Positions 27,111 through 37,946 of a stretch of DNA of 64,000 bases are shown piece by piece. Each line of letters opens with the position of its first letter. Positions within the stretch are counted from its first letter, which is position 1. The notes under the pieces were generated by a model. The model made no database searches. It was not told the origin of the DNA and saw nothing but the letters and a program-made list of their open reading frames with translations. Both the position numbers and the translations under genes were made by a program. The DNA lies in the NCBI GenBank assembly GCA_902168255.1, contig CABHON010000001.1:62001-126000 (forward strand), read 5' to 3'. The DNA is from an uncultured Legionella sp. (GTDB taxonomy: Bacteria; Pseudomonadota; Gammaproteobacteria; Legionellales; Legionellaceae).

Positions 27111-27203
27111 AAAAAAAGGTGGTGTAAGTTACCCTACACCACCTACAAGGACTACATGAACTTGCTATCTGTACTTGCTGCATTTAAATTATGAAATTTA
27201 AAC
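27111..27203 (-). ncRNA. Candidate small RNA or attenuated leader upstream of putA
   Basis: On the minus strand the arms GGTGGTGTA / TACACCACC (27118-27126 and 27135-27143) are followed by seven T residues, a textbook Rho-independent terminator. A promoter-like pair TTGATT (27239-27234) and TAAACT (27215-27210), spacer 18, would start an RNA near 27203 of about 93 nt. It would also contain an AT-rich hairpin. It ends about 60 bases before the putA start codon and points the same way, so it is either a free small RNA or a premature-termination leader. No ORF fits it. Confidence 0.5.
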
Positions 27204-27402
27204 ATCTGCAGTTTAATACAAAACTAATTCACAAATCAATACATAAAAGAAACTTTTTTAACATTTTTGTAAAATTATTTCAAAATATATCTATAATTTA
27301 ACACTAATGACCTCTTATTGTCCCTAATCTCTGGTCGTTTCAAAGATCTCGCGATATATTTTAAAACTAATTTTATCTTATTGCATTTAAAACATTTAAA
27401 TT

Positions 27403-28071
27403 ATGACTGTACAAAAATCTTTACGCGTGGAACGGACTGGTTTCACGCAACGTTTAAATAAAGCCTTAGACAAAGAAGGATTTCCTCCTAAAAATAGAGG
27501 TAGAATTCAACAATTAGCTGACATGATGGGACTTAGTCATCGTGGAGCAGGAAAATGGCTCGATGGTGAAACGGTGCCGCCTGCTAAAAAATGTCCTTTT
27601 TTGGCGGAAAAACTTCATATAAATGAAGAATGGTTACGTACTGGCCAAGGCAACATGATCCGAGAGTCAACCGGCACTTATGGCAATAACAAACCGATTT
27701 TAGTTTCTAAGGAAGTGCCGCTTTATGCCATTGGCGATTTGAACAACCCTTATCGCACACCACTAAATACCGTCACTTGTTATGTGGCTTCTACAGGAAG
27801 GGTTTTTGGAATCAAAGTTGACACAGAAGCTATGTCTCCGCGTATTCCAAGTGGTAGCATGATTCTTGTAGACATTGACAAGAAAGCAAAAGATGGCGAT
27901 TTTATATTAGCTCAAATGGAACGATTTCCTGGACCTCAATTTCGCCAATTGCTCATTAGTAATGAAACTCATTATTTAATTGCGGATAACCCAAAATTTG
28001 AACGCATCACTTTGAATGCCAATGATAAAATTTTAGGTGTGGTGGTTCAAACGATTTTGTTGTTTTATTAA
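27403..28071 (+). CDS. LexA/CI-like repressor lacking the autoprotease dyad
   Basis: A 222-residue phage-type regulator. The N-terminal helix-turn-helix spans about 35-60 (QQLADMMGLSHRGAGKWLDG). From about 105 there is an S24 peptidase-like domain (VPLYAIGDL, GIKVDTEAMSPRIPSGSMIL, DGDFILAQME). In cleavable repressors the nucleophile is the Ser of 'SM'; here it is Ala143 (EAM). The general-base Lys in the 'vKrL' strand is Arg181 (FRQL). The dyad is therefore lost, and a non-cleavable, constitutively acting or differently triggered regulator is likely. It sits 52 bases upstream of sodB in the same direction and may regulate it. The start ATG has no obvious SD. Confidence 0.85.
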   Translation: MTVQKSLRVERTGFTQRLNKALDKEGFPPKNRGRIQQLADMMGLSHRGAGKWLDGETVPPAKKCPFLAEKLHINEEWLRTGQGNMIRESTGTYGNNKPILVSKEVPLYAIGDLNNPYRTPLNTVTCYVASTGRVFGIKVDTEAMSPRIPSGSMILVDIDKKAKDGDFILAQMERFPGPQFRQLLISNETHYLIADNPKFERITLNANDKILGVVVQTILLFY

Positions 28072-28123
28072 GCAAAGCCAACTAAACTAACAAATCGAAT
28101 TCTTAATTAATTTGGAGAGTATT

Positions 28124-28708
28124 ATGTCATTTTCGTTACCTTCTTTACCCTATGAAATTGATGCCCTTGAACCTCATATTTCCCGCGAAACATTAGAGTA
28201 TCATCATGGTAAACATCATAAAGCTTATGTTGATAAACTAAACACATTGATTGCTGCCGATACCCAATACCAAGATAAAACCCTTGAAGATATTATTCTC
28301 AATAGTACTGGCCCTATTTTTAATAACGCGGCTCAAATATGGAATCATACATTCTATTGGCATTGTTTGTCCCCTCAGGGTGGTGGTAAACCTGAGGGTC
28401 AATTAGCTAAAGCGATCGATGAAGCCTTTGGATCATTTGATCAATTTAAAGAGCAATTTACTAATGCAGCTATTAATACGTTTGGCTCTGGTTGGGCGTG
28501 GTTAGTAAAGAATCATGAGGGAAAAATAGCGATTGTTTCCACGAGTAATGCGCAATTACCCATGACTAACAAACAAACCGCATTATTAACCTGCGATGTT
28601 TGGGAACATGCCTATTACATTGATTACCGAAATAGCCGTCCTAATTATATGGATGCTTTTTGGAAATTAGTCAATTGGGAGTTTGTGGCTGAAAATTGGG
28701 AAGCTTAG
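28124..28708 (+). CDS. sodB: Superoxide dismutase, Fe type
   Basis: Detoxifies superoxide in the cytoplasm. Metal ligands are seen in EYHHGKHHKAYVDKLN (His), AAQIWNHTFYWHCL (His) and the C-terminal DVWEHAYYIDYRNSRP (Asp and His). The Gly-rich FGSGWAWLV and SNAQLP segments indicate the iron rather than manganese form, but discrimination from sequence alone is not absolute. An in-frame TTG at 28112 exists, but I place the start at the ATG at 28124, where GGAGAG at 28114-28119 gives a good ribosome-binding site. It is 194 residues, a normal length. Confidence 0.96.
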   Translation: MSFSLPSLPYEIDALEPHISRETLEYHHGKHHKAYVDKLNTLIAADTQYQDKTLEDIILNSTGPIFNNAAQIWNHTFYWHCLSPQGGGKPEGQLAKAIDEAFGSFDQFKEQFTNAAINTFGSGWAWLVKNHEGKIAIVSTSNAQLPMTNKQTALLTCDVWEHAYYIDYRNSRPNYMDAFWKLVNWEFVAENWEA

Positions 28709-28717
28709 TAAAAATTT

Positions 28718-28752
28718 GAGGGGTGAATAATTAATTCCCCCCTTCTTTTGTT
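28718..28752 (+). terminator. Probable terminator of sodB
   Basis: AGGGGTGAAT pairs with ATTCCCCCCT (one mismatch) across a short AT loop and is followed by TCTTTTGTTCTTT. It lies just after the sodB stop and before the next gene. Confidence 0.6.
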
Positions 28753-28823
28753 CTTTATTTGCACAAATTAGCTTCATTTATGGTAAAATGATTAAAAGTA
28801 TTGCTTAATCGGAGATAGCTATT

Positions 28824-30194
28824 TTGCCCTTATCATCTACACATAAAGGTTATCCTTCAAGAGACTCTAAAGATAAATTAGATAAAAATATAGACTCGGC
28901 CGTAACAATGCCATGGGGAGGATCTCTTTTTCGTACTGAACCTTGCAAAATTTTTTCTATCAATCTTGCATTACAAACAGATGCAGATAAAAAAAAATGC
29001 GCTCATCAGGTTTCTGAGATCTTGTTTAATAACGCTATGGCTGAGATTGATTTTATTTTTTTGCAAGGATTAAAAGATCAACACTCCTTAGAACTCTTTT
29101 CGACAGATTCTGGCTCTAATTCACAATGGAGCAGAGCAGAAAAATTTTCCAGCACTAGAGAAACTGGACATCTTTGTTATTATAATAAAAGCCGATATCA
29201 ATATGTGTCTTCTGCCCATCCTCTATACCATCATCAATTAAAATTTTTTGATAAATTTAATAAATCGGAACCCATTATTTTTTTCAATATGGATGGAAAT
29301 ACAAATTCGCAAAATCTTTTACATATCCTAAATTCTACGAACTTTTCTTTAGACAAGACAACATATGTTATTGATAGCACTGCTACCAGCTGCTATTTCA
29401 AGAATCCAGAAAGACAAGTAATTAGGTTAACAACTAACACATCACCTACTCCTGATGGGCCAATAGTTTCCCGTATGCCTATTAACGTAAATGATGCAAC
29501 CAAATTTCTTAATCAATTAAAAAGAGCAGAAACATTACTTCAAACACGAATAACGTCACTTACTTCCCGCTCAAATTTTATCTATAGCACAAGCATCACT
29601 AAGAAAAAAAAGGCAATGTTAGATGCTCTAAAAGAGGAAATTAACCAAGCAATTTCAGCAGATATTTTTAATAGTACTTCAATTATTGATAAGGTTAACC
29701 AGGCCATGCAAAGTATGGATACAGAAGTAATGAGCGTATCAAGCACTTGCATTTCTTATAAAATGCCTACAACCCTGACAATGTTTAAACAAGTAAGGCA
29801 AACGTTTTATGAGGGGCCAGATAATAGACGGGAAGAAATACTTTACACGCTTGATAAGCAAATTCTTCGGTTGGAAAAAATTACTCGCAAATCATCAGAA
29901 AGTTGTTTATCCGCATATAAGCGAGAAGCATTGATAAATATCCGTACTCAAATTATAAAACAACCACTTAACGCCTCTTTAAAGCAACTCAATGATATTA
30001 TTAATAATTGGTGGGATAGCGACATCAAGAATCCTAGTAATAATCAAGAAACCATAAAGGTTTCAACGCTAATGCAAACACTGCGACCAAAAACATTTAG
30101 TTTTTATGCAGAAAGCTATAGTAAAGTTATTGGATTACAGAACTTTTTAAATCTAGAGATACAAAAGGAAGCTACAGCACCCAAACTGCAATAA
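28824..30194 (+). CDS. Hypothetical protein, possibly degenerate EEP-type fold, effector candidate
   Basis: A 456-residue protein that I do not recognise. The start is TTG, with GGAG at 28811-28814, 9 bases upstream; no ATG serves better. Residues of about 30-190 loosely follow the endonuclease/exonuclease/phosphatase pattern: an ISI/NLAL strand, EIDFIFLQGLKDQ (compare 'DIifLQE'), a GHLCYYNKSRYQY strand and a FFNMDGNTNS loop. The catalytic Glu and the His are not convincing. The C-terminal half is helical and lysine-rich. There is no signal peptide. It sits beside an inverted-repeat element and may be horizontally acquired. The function is unknown. Confidence 0.55.
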   Translation: MPLSSTHKGYPSRDSKDKLDKNIDSAVTMPWGGSLFRTEPCKIFSINLALQTDADKKKCAHQVSEILFNNAMAEIDFIFLQGLKDQHSLELFSTDSGSNSQWSRAEKFSSTRETGHLCYYNKSRYQYVSSAHPLYHHQLKFFDKFNKSEPIIFFNMDGNTNSQNLLHILNSTNFSLDKTTYVIDSTATSCYFKNPERQVIRLTTNTSPTPDGPIVSRMPINVNDATKFLNQLKRAETLLQTRITSLTSRSNFIYSTSITKKKKAMLDALKEEINQAISADIFNSTSIIDKVNQAMQSMDTEVMSVSSTCISYKMPTTLTMFKQVRQTFYEGPDNRREEILYTLDKQILRLEKITRKSSESCLSAYKREALINIRTQIIKQPLNASLKQLNDIINNWWDSDIKNPSNNQETIKVSTLMQTLRPKTFSFYAESYSKVIGLQNFLNLEIQKEATAPKLQ

Positions 30195-30285
30195 CTGAGT
30201 TCTCGCTCTAACTATCAGGATTAGCAATATTATTTAATCTGAGTTGTATATAGAAACTTTTTATATAATTGAATTTTGGTTAATA

Positions 30286-30830
30286 TGCAGAAATTTTTAT
30301 CTCCCTAGTGTATTGTTGCGTAAATCAAACAGAGTAAAATGTATCAGAATTCTTATATTGTTTTTCACATAAGATCTCACAGAATGGTACCTCTCCCTTG
30401 AGGGAGAGGATGGCCGGAAGGCCAGGAGAGGGTGAAATCAAATTATTCTGTTGTAACAGGATGTGAGTGTTAACTTATTAGGCGGTAATTATCAAAAAGT
30501 CCGAACGAGTAAAATATGAAGAAGAACAAGCCATCTTACAGAACTTGGATGATCTGTATTTACGTCTTGATGATAACGAAATTTTTAATAATATATCAAA
30601 ATTAGAAATTATTTTAAATCAATAAATCAGATAAAAACAACCGGTGAAGTAAGTCATTTTTCTTATTTTGATTTCACCCTCTCCTGGCCTGCCGGCCATC
30701 TTCTCCCTCAAGGGAGAGGCACCATTCTGTAAGATCTTATGTGAAAAACAATATAAGAATTCTGATACATTTTACTTAGTTTGATTTACAACAACGTCTT
30801 TGCCAAAGGGGCAGGAGTGATTTTTCTGCA
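30286..30830. mobile_element. Inverted-repeat element, copy B, with decayed DUF559-like core
   Basis: Arms of about 140 bases (about 30301-30443 and 30666-30811, with similarity reaching TGCAGAAA at 30286 and TTTCTGCA at 30830) flank a core of about 220 bases. The arms carry the same outer GAATTCT-TATATTGTTTTTCA part and the same CCCTTGAGGG palindrome as copy A at 6119-6650. The second palindrome has diverged (GGCCGGAAGGCC against GCCCGGTAGGGC). The element fills most of the 663-base gap before ftsB. No transposase is present. Confidence 0.75.
30482..30625 (+). pseudogene. C-terminal remnant of a DUF559-type endonuclease
   Basis: The core of copy B contains an open stretch of 47 codons directly after a TAG stop. 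It reads YEEEQAILQNLDDLYLRLDD then NEIFNNISKLEIILNQ and a stop. The spacing of 'L..L...YLRL..NEIFNNI...L.IIL' follows the C-terminus of DUF559 proteins. No start codon or N-terminal domain exists, so this is a remnant. It lies on the opposite strand to the remnant in copy A. Confidence 0.5.
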
Positions 30831-30857
30831 GAGATCATTCTTATGCGCATTTAGAGG

Positions 30858-32476
<1,619 letters not shown>

Positions 32477-33034
32477 TTAGACTTCCATCAAGTCTTCTTC
32501 TTTTACCGCTAATACTTTATCAATTTCTTCAATATATTGGTCTGTCAATTTTTGAATCATATCTTGACCTCTACGCTCATCATCTTCAGAAATTTCTTTC
32601 GCTTTAAGATATTCTTTTAAATCATTATTAGCATCACGTCGTGCGTTACGAACTGCAACTTTAGCTTGCTCTGCTTCACCCCTAACAACTTTGATGAGAT
32701 CTTTCCGACGTGCTTCTGTCAAAGGTGGCATAGGAATACGAATAGCCATACCAGCTGTTGCAGGATTTAACCCTAAATCCGAATTTAAAATGGCTTTCTC
32801 AACAACGGCAACCATTGTCTTTTCCCAAGGTGTAACCATTAAAGTTCTTGCATCAGAAACAGAAACGCTTGCTACTTGGTTCAAAGGCATCTCGCTTCCA
32901 TAATAATCCACTTTAACATGGTCAAGTAAACTAGGGTGCGCTCTACCTGTACGGATTTTGGTAAATTCATTGTGCAATGCTTCCACACTCTTTTTCATTC
33001 GTGTTTGAGCTTCCTGTTTAATCTCACTTATCAT
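32477..33034 (-). CDS. frr: Ribosome recycling factor
   Basis: Splits post-termination ribosomes together with EF-G. The protein is 185 residues starting at [20 protein letters not shown], the family's normal N-terminus. The frame is open to 33073, but GGAG lies 9 bases before the ATG at 33034, and the extra 13 residues lie inside pyrH. Typical segments are [20 protein letters not shown] and the C-terminal [15 protein letters not shown]-like helix. It overlaps pyrH by 11 bases and belongs to the rpsB-tsf-pyrH-frr operon. Confidence 0.96.
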   Translation of the reverse strand: MISEIKQEAQTRMKKSVEALHNEFTKIRTGRAHPSLLDHVKVDYYGSEMPLNQVASVSVSDARTLMVTPWEKTMVAVVEKAILNSDLGLNPATAGMAIRIPMPPLTEARRKDLIKVVRGEAEQAKVAVRNARRDANNDLKEYLKAKEISEDDERRGQDMIQKLTDQYIEEIDKVLAVKEEDLMEV

Positions 33035-33791
33035 GATGATTTTTCTCCGGTGTACCGCTGATTGTTGTTCCAATGGATTCGCCTCTTACAATAGCTTTTA
33101 ATGCATGAGGGCGATTCATATCAAAAACTTGAAGAGGCATGCCATGATCTTTGCATAAGCAAATGGCTGTCAAATCCATCACTTCAAGTCCTTTTAATAA
33201 AACTTCATCGTAAGTTAAATGGTCATATTTTTTTGCTGTAGGATCTTTGAAAGGATCCGCTGAATAAACCCCATCAACTTTAGTTGCTTTTAAGACGACA
33301 TCTGCATCGACTTCAATGGCTCGAAGGCATGCAGCTGAATCTGTTGTAAAAAATGGATTGCCAGTCCCGGCAGCAAAAATCACAACATGTCGTGTTCTAA
33401 GATGTGTTATAGCCTTGCGACGATTATAAGGATCAACCACACCCATCATAGGAATAGCTGACATAATACGTGCTGGCATATCAATGCGTTCAAGGGCATC
33501 TCGCATAGCTAAAGCGTTCATCACCGTAGCTAACATGCCCATATGATCCCCAGTTACTCGACCTAAACCAACTTCCGAGAGGGTTTTACCGCGGAAAAGA
33601 TTTCCACCACCAATCACGACACCAACTTCTACTCCCATAAGGATAAGGCCAGCAATATCGGTGGCAAGTCTATCGAGGATATCAGGATCGATACCAAACT
33701 GTAGATTACCCATCAACGCTTCTCCACTTAACTTAAGTAGAATACGCTTATACGTTAAACTCGCCGCAGAGCCGTGATGATGGGTTACCAT
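33024..33791 (-). CDS. pyrH: UMP kinase
   Basis: Hexameric bacterial UMP kinase of the amino-acid-kinase fold that makes UDP, usually allosterically controlled by GTP and UTP. Motifs: [12 protein letters not shown] (ATP site), [13 protein letters not shown], and [19 protein letters not shown]. The C-terminal [13 protein letters not shown] segment closes the site. The protein is 255 residues with a short non-conserved N-terminal extension ([11 protein letters not shown]) before the usual start of the fold. It lies 2 bases after tsf, an order shared with most bacteria. Confidence 0.97.
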   Translation of the reverse strand: MVTHHHGSAASLTYKRILLKLSGEALMGNLQFGIDPDILDRLATDIAGLILMGVEVGVVIGGGNLFRGKTLSEVGLGRVTGDHMGMLATVMNALAMRDALERIDMPARIMSAIPMMGVVDPYNRRKAITHLRTRHVVIFAAGTGNPFFTTDSAACLRAIEVDADVVLKATKVDGVYSADPFKDPTAKKYDHLTYDEVLLKGLEVMDLTAICLCKDHGMPLQVFDMNRPHALKAIVRGESIGTTISGTPEKNHHDK

Positions 33792-33793
33792 TG

Positions 33794-34681
33794 TTAAGAA
33801 CCTCTTACTTGAGCCATTACTTCTTCAGCGAAGTTAGTGGTTTCTTTTTCAATGCCTTCGCCTAAAACGTAGCAAGAAAACTCAAGCACTTCTGCTGCCT
33901 TTTCTTTTAACACAGCTGAAACTTTTTGGTTAGGATCTTTTACAAAAGGCTGACCTAAGAGACTTACTTCGTCAACAAACTTAGCTACGCGGCCATCAAT
34001 CATTTTTGCAATAATTTCAGCTGGCTTGCCAGTTTCTTTTGCTTGAACAGCATAAATTTCTTTTTCTTTCTCTACTAATTCAGCAGACACTTCATTAGGG
34101 CTTACAACTAATGGTCGATTAGCTGCAATATGCATAGCAATATCTTTAGCAAGTGCTGCATCGCCACCTTTCAATTTAACCAATACACCGATACGAGTAC
34201 CATGCAAATAAGAACCAATAAGTTCACCACTGCCACATTGCATCGACAATAAACGGCGCATTTGAATGTTTTCGCCTAACTTGCTGATTAATGACTTTCT
34301 TGCATCATCAATTAATGTACCATCCGCTAAGTGTGCAGCACTTAACGTTTCTACATCATTGATATTTTTCTCTAAAGCAACTTTCGATACTTCTGTCGCA
34401 AAGTGTACAAAGTTTGTATCACGCGCAACAAAGTCTGTTTCGCTGTTAATTTCTAACATAACTGCATGTGTTGCAGCCGCATTAACATTCGCAATAATTG
34501 CGCCTTCTGCTGCGGTACGGCCAGATTTTTTATCTGCCTTAGCAATACCTTCTTCACGCATTTTTTTGATAGCATCTTCGATGTTACCGGTTGCCACTAA
34601 TGCTCGCTTGCAATCCATCATTGCCGCTCCGGTTCTTTCCCGAAGCTCTTTTACCATACTAGCTGTAATTTCAACTGACAT
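33794..34681 (-). CDS. tsf: Elongation factor Ts
   Basis: Nucleotide exchange factor for EF-Tu. The N-terminal UBA-like module and the signature [20 protein letters not shown] and [17 protein letters not shown] (EF-Tu contact, with TDF) are present. The length is 295 residues, as in other gammaproteobacteria. It lies 15 bases after rpsB and 2 bases before pyrH. The genes are in the standard order and are likely controlled from the rpsB promoter. Confidence 0.97.
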   Translation of the reverse strand: MSVEITASMVKELRERTGAAMMDCKRALVATGNIEDAIKKMREEGIAKADKKSGRTAAEGAIIANVNAAATHAVMLEINSETDFVARDTNFVHFATEVSKVALEKNINDVETLSAAHLADGTLIDDARKSLISKLGENIQMRRLLSMQCGSGELIGSYLHGTRIGVLVKLKGGDAALAKDIAMHIAANRPLVVSPNEVSAELVEKEKEIYAVQAKETGKPAEIIAKMIDGRVAKFVDEVSLLGQPFVKDPNQKVSAVLKEKAAEVLEFSCYVLGEGIEKETTNFAEEVMAQVRGS

Positions 34682-34696
34682 TTGTTTTCCTCCAAA

Positions 34697-35497
34697 TTAC
34701 TCTTCGTTATCTAATGCCATTGAAGTTGACCCTGTTGAAACAACAGTTTCTTCTTCAACTACTTCAACAAATTCATCTTTTGCTTTATCATCAACTTGGC
34801 TATTTTTTCTTGCTTCGTTAATAACATCCGCTATAGCAGATAAATAAAGTTCAATAGAACGACGAGAGTCATCATTTCCTGGGATAATATAATCAACATG
34901 TTCTGGATTATTATTTGTATCCACAATACCAATCACAGGGATTTTTAAACGGTTAGCTTCTTGAATAGCAATTTTTTCAACGCCTACGTCAATAACGAAT
35001 AAGGCGTCAGGCAAACTTCCCATATCTTTTACCCCGCCCAAGTTGCGTTCCAATTTTTCCAAGCTTCGCGCTAATCCTAAACCTTCTTTTTTGATCATTT
35101 GTTCAAAAATGCCTTCATCACGCATTCTTTCTAATTCTTTTAAGCGTTTTACTGATTGGCGAATAGTCTTGTAGTTAGTTAACATACCGCCTGGCCAACG
35201 AGAATCAACATAAGGCATACCACATTCTGTTGCATAAGTTTTTACTAAATCTTGTGCAGCACGTTTTGTTCCAACAAATAAGATTTTGCATCGATTTGCG
35301 GCTAACTGACTAATGTAGTTCAACGCATCCATGAACATAGGCAATGTTTTTTCGAGGTTAATGATATGGATATCATTTTTTTCGCCGTAAATATAAGGAC
35401 CCATTTTAGGATTCCAAAAGCGAGCACGATGTCCAAAATGAACGCCAGCTTCAAGCATATCACGCATACGTGTATTGCTATTCATAAAATTTGACAT
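34697..35497 (-). CDS. rpsB: 30S ribosomal protein S2
   Basis: Small-subunit ribosomal protein, the first gene of the operon. Conserved segments are [37 protein letters not shown] and the C-terminal [14 protein letters not shown] and [11 protein letters not shown]. There are 266 residues including an acidic tail. I keep the start at 35497 because GGAG lies about 10 bases upstream; an internal Met 4 residues later is a possible alternative. The leader is about 95 nt, long enough for the S2-mediated feedback known from E. coli. Confidence 0.96.
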   Translation of the reverse strand: MSNFMNSNTRMRDMLEAGVHFGHRARFWNPKMGPYIYGEKNDIHIINLEKTLPMFMDALNYISQLAANRCKILFVGTKRAAQDLVKTYATECGMPYVDSRWPGGMLTNYKTIRQSVKRLKELERMRDEGIFEQMIKKEGLGLARSLEKLERNLGGVKDMGSLPDALFVIDVGVEKIAIQEANRLKIPVIGIVDTNNNPEHVDYIIPGNDDSRRSIELYLSAIADVINEARKNSQVDDKAKDEFVEVVEEETVVSTGSTSMALDNEE

Positions 35498-35600
35498 ATT
35501 TTATTTTCTCCGGGTTATACTTCCACCAGCCCCATAAAGTACTTCGAAAGAAGACCCACTTCATGTGTCGGCCAAGTGTGTGTTGTTAAAAAGGACATTG

Positions 35601-35629
35601 ATTATACAATAATTAGAAAAAGAACTGAA
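35601..35629 (-). promoter_or_regulatory. Promoter of the rpsB-tsf-pyrH-frr-eno-ftsB operon
   Basis: On the minus strand TTCAGT (35629-35624) and TATAAT (35606-35601) are separated by 17 bases, about 104 bases upstream of the rpsB start codon. Confidence 0.6.
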
Positions 35630-35673
35630 GCCCTCTGCGCGCTCTTAATAGGATGCTAGCTATGCATTCTTTT

Positions 35674-35722
35674 AAAATTACTGCAAAATTCGGTTGCAAA
35701 CTCCGAATTTTGCAGTAAAATA
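35674..35722 (-). terminator. Strong hairpin between the GHMP kinase gene and rpsB
   Basis: A perfect 16-base inverted repeat TTACTGCAAAATTCGG / CCGAATTTTGCAGTAA (35678-35693 and 35703-35718) with a 9-base loop. On the minus strand it is followed by TTTTA, and on the plus strand by AAAATA. It most likely ends the mvaA-kinase transcript about 55 bases after the kinase stop and lies upstream of the rpsB promoter. Confidence 0.7.
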
Positions 35723-35770
35723 TCTCAGTACTATTTTATACTCCGCGCAATTGAATATATAAATAAGATA

Positions 35771-36610
35771 TTATTTTTTTAATCTCAATTCTTTACCTTC
35801 ACAAAAAAGTATCCATTCCTTTTCGTGTTCCTTGGGAGCTATAACAGCAATAACGTCTGCCCCTAATGCACCACAACCTTTAGCGGCAAGAAAGTCAGGA
35901 TGTTTCCGCAAGTCATCCAACAATGATTGGGTGGGTTCTGACGTTAAATTTAACTCAGTAAGACTGCTAGCATAACCGTTGATTGTATTAATAAAAGTTT
36001 TGGCATCTTTTTGTTGCAACGCTTGAAACCCTTGTACCGTTAAATTCTTAAGAGTGGAATAATCAGGAAGTGTTTTTAAATTTTGTAGATAATGATGTGT
36101 TGGTAGCTTATAAGGCGTTTTAAATAACAGTAAACTCAAATCATCAAATGGCCAATTTAACACAACAGGTATAGATGTCTTATTGGATGAAACATACACC
36201 AGGCCTTCTTGCATTTGAGACTGGGCAATTAAATCAGCACCACTTGGAGGATAGCCTACCTTGTTATAGGCATACTTTAAATAGGTTTGATAGAGTGCTT
36301 CTTGAGAAAAAGTTTTCTCTGTTAATTGGAAATATAATTTGAAACAGGATAAAAACTCTGCCGTTGATCCCCCAAAGCCTCCTTCTGAATAAGGTGAAGA
36401 CCATGCTAGGTTTAAAGTTTCAAATATATCTTGATGATCGGCAATAAATTTTCCGGCCGGACTTTCCGAATGAAACGGATGATGTATTTTGTCTTTAGCT
36501 AATAGTGTTAGTTCAAAACAAGGTGCCGTACACGCCACGAGGGCTGAACCTCCCTGTAAAACAGCGTATTCACCTAAAAGGAACGTCTTTCCCGGAATAT
36601 TAATTTTCAA
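35771..36610 (-). CDS. GHMP kinase, probable mevalonate or phosphomevalonate kinase
   Basis: A 279-residue GHMP-superfamily kinase. The N-terminal PGKTFLLGEYAVLQGGSALV fits mevalonate-pathway kinases. The ATP-binding motif 2 is GGFGGSTAEFLSC at about residue 77, and the C-terminal motif 3 is AAKGCGALGADVIAVI. It overlaps the HMG-CoA reductase gene by 4 bases, so a role in the mevalonate route to isopentenyl diphosphate is very likely. Whether it phosphorylates mevalonate or phosphomevalonate cannot be decided from sequence. It is shorter than many mevalonate kinases (about 310-330). The other kinase, decarboxylase and synthase genes are not in this window. Confidence 0.85.
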   Translation of the reverse strand: MKINIPGKTFLLGEYAVLQGGSALVACTAPCFELTLLAKDKIHHPFHSESPAGKFIADHQDIFETLNLAWSSPYSEGGFGGSTAEFLSCFKLYFQLTEKTFSQEALYQTYLKYAYNKVGYPPSGADLIAQSQMQEGLVYVSSNKTSIPVVLNWPFDDLSLLLFKTPYKLPTHHYLQNLKTLPDYSTLKNLTVQGFQALQQKDAKTFINTINGYASSLTELNLTSEPTQSLLDDLRKHPDFLAAKGCGALGADVIAVIAPKEHEKEWILFCEGKELRLKK

Positions 36611-37908
36611 GGCAATACAGTCTGTTTTTGACGTAACTCGTGTAAAAATTCAATGGCATGACTTAAGCTAACCCGCTTATGGAAGTGAAGCCATTGTTCT
36701 AATTTAGCTTTTAACCAAGGCATTTCTTCCTCATTAGCCCCAGCGCTTAATGTCAGGTTATCAATATGCAGTTTCATATGGCCTTGCACAATACCCACTG
36801 TGGTTAATGCTCGCAATGCACCTAAATTTTGTACAAGTCCCACCGCTGCCGCTACACGAGAAAGTTCTTGTGAATTTTGAATATCCATCATTTTAAGGCA
36901 CATTTTAGCAGTGGGATGTAAACGTGTTACTCCCCCAACCGTACCTACAATAATGGGTGCTTCAAACTTCCCAGTTAATTCTTTATTGTGATAACGCCAC
37001 TGAGTAATAGCACTATATTGACCGTTTCGCGCTGCATAAGCATGCACACCAGCATTTACTGCACGCCAGTCATTTCCTGTTGAAATAATAACGGGGTCAA
37101 TGCCATTTAATACCCCTTTATTATGCGTTGCCGCACGATAAGGATCTTGTTCAGCAAAGTAAGAAGCCTCTTCAATGCGATAAGCCAAATCTTCATCAAT
37201 ATCTGCTAATACTACTTTCGCATGAGTTACTTGCGTATCATTCAAGTTAGATAAAATACACATCGTTACCGTTTCATTAGTTAACTCTTCAATGAGTGGC
37301 TTAAGATATTCAAGGATTTGGTTGATAATATTAGCACCCATGGCATCACAGCAATCGGTAAACACGTGAATAACCGCCATTAAAGAATCATCTTTATGGG
37401 CAACTTCACGTAAAGTGATACGTTGAACTCCACCGCCCCTTCGCACAAGGCCAAACGCTACGTGCTCATTTGCCTTTGCAATTAATTCTTTTTCATGCAC
37501 AGCCAATACATTTTTCAAATTTTCCCAACTTTTTACACGAGATATTTGAATTTGGCCAATTAACGTATTCCCTTCCACAGACGTTGAAATATTACCGTGT
37601 TGTCGAATCCATTTTGCGGATTTGCTTAACGCGGCAATAATAGACGTTTCTTCAACCGCCATGGGAATAGTATAATCTTTTTCATCAATACGAAAATGCG
37701 TAGCAACCCCTAAAGGCAATTGAAAATAGCCAATAACATTTTCAATCCACTTTTCCGCCAAATCGGGTTGTGAGATTCCACCTTGGTTTAAAAAATCAAT
37801 ATCTTCTTTAGATAAAGCACCCATTTTTTGGAGCCGCTCAAAACGCTCTTGCCGGCTTAACTTTGAAAATCCATTAAAAAGAGAGGTATTCTGTTGAGAA
37901 TGCGACAC
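36607..37908 (-). CDS. mvaA: Hydroxymethylglutaryl-CoA reductase, class II type
   Basis: Produces or degrades mevalonate using NAD(P)H. Class II motifs are visible: the catalytic-Glu segment AVEETSIIAAL, the nucleotide segment DAMGANIINQ, the Lys/Asp region THNKGVLNGIDPV, the SNLNDTQ-like part, VGTVGGVTRLHP and a late catalytic-His region GIVQGHMKLHIDNL. There are 433 residues. The start is GTG at 37908, with AGGT about 8 bases upstream. It is the first gene of a two-gene operon whose promoter lies at 37947-37976. A mevalonate route in place of MEP is characteristic of Legionellales such as Coxiella. Confidence 0.93.
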   Translation of the reverse strand: MSHSQQNTSLFNGFSKLSRQERFERLQKMGALSKEDIDFLNQGGISQPDLAEKWIENVIGYFQLPLGVATHFRIDEKDYTIPMAVEETSIIAALSKSAKWIRQHGNISTSVEGNTLIGQIQISRVKSWENLKNVLAVHEKELIAKANEHVAFGLVRRGGGVQRITLREVAHKDDSLMAVIHVFTDCCDAMGANIINQILEYLKPLIEELTNETVTMCILSNLNDTQVTHAKVVLADIDEDLAYRIEEASYFAEQDPYRAATHNKGVLNGIDPVIISTGNDWRAVNAGVHAYAARNGQYSAITQWRYHNKELTGKFEAPIIVGTVGGVTRLHPTAKMCLKMMDIQNSQELSRVAAAVGLVQNLGALRALTTVGIVQGHMKLHIDNLTLSAGANEEEMPWLKAKLEQWLHFHKRVSLSHAIEFLHELRQKQTVLP

Positions 37909-37946
37909 AAAAATTTACCTATAAAAAAATGCTAGTTATATCTATA

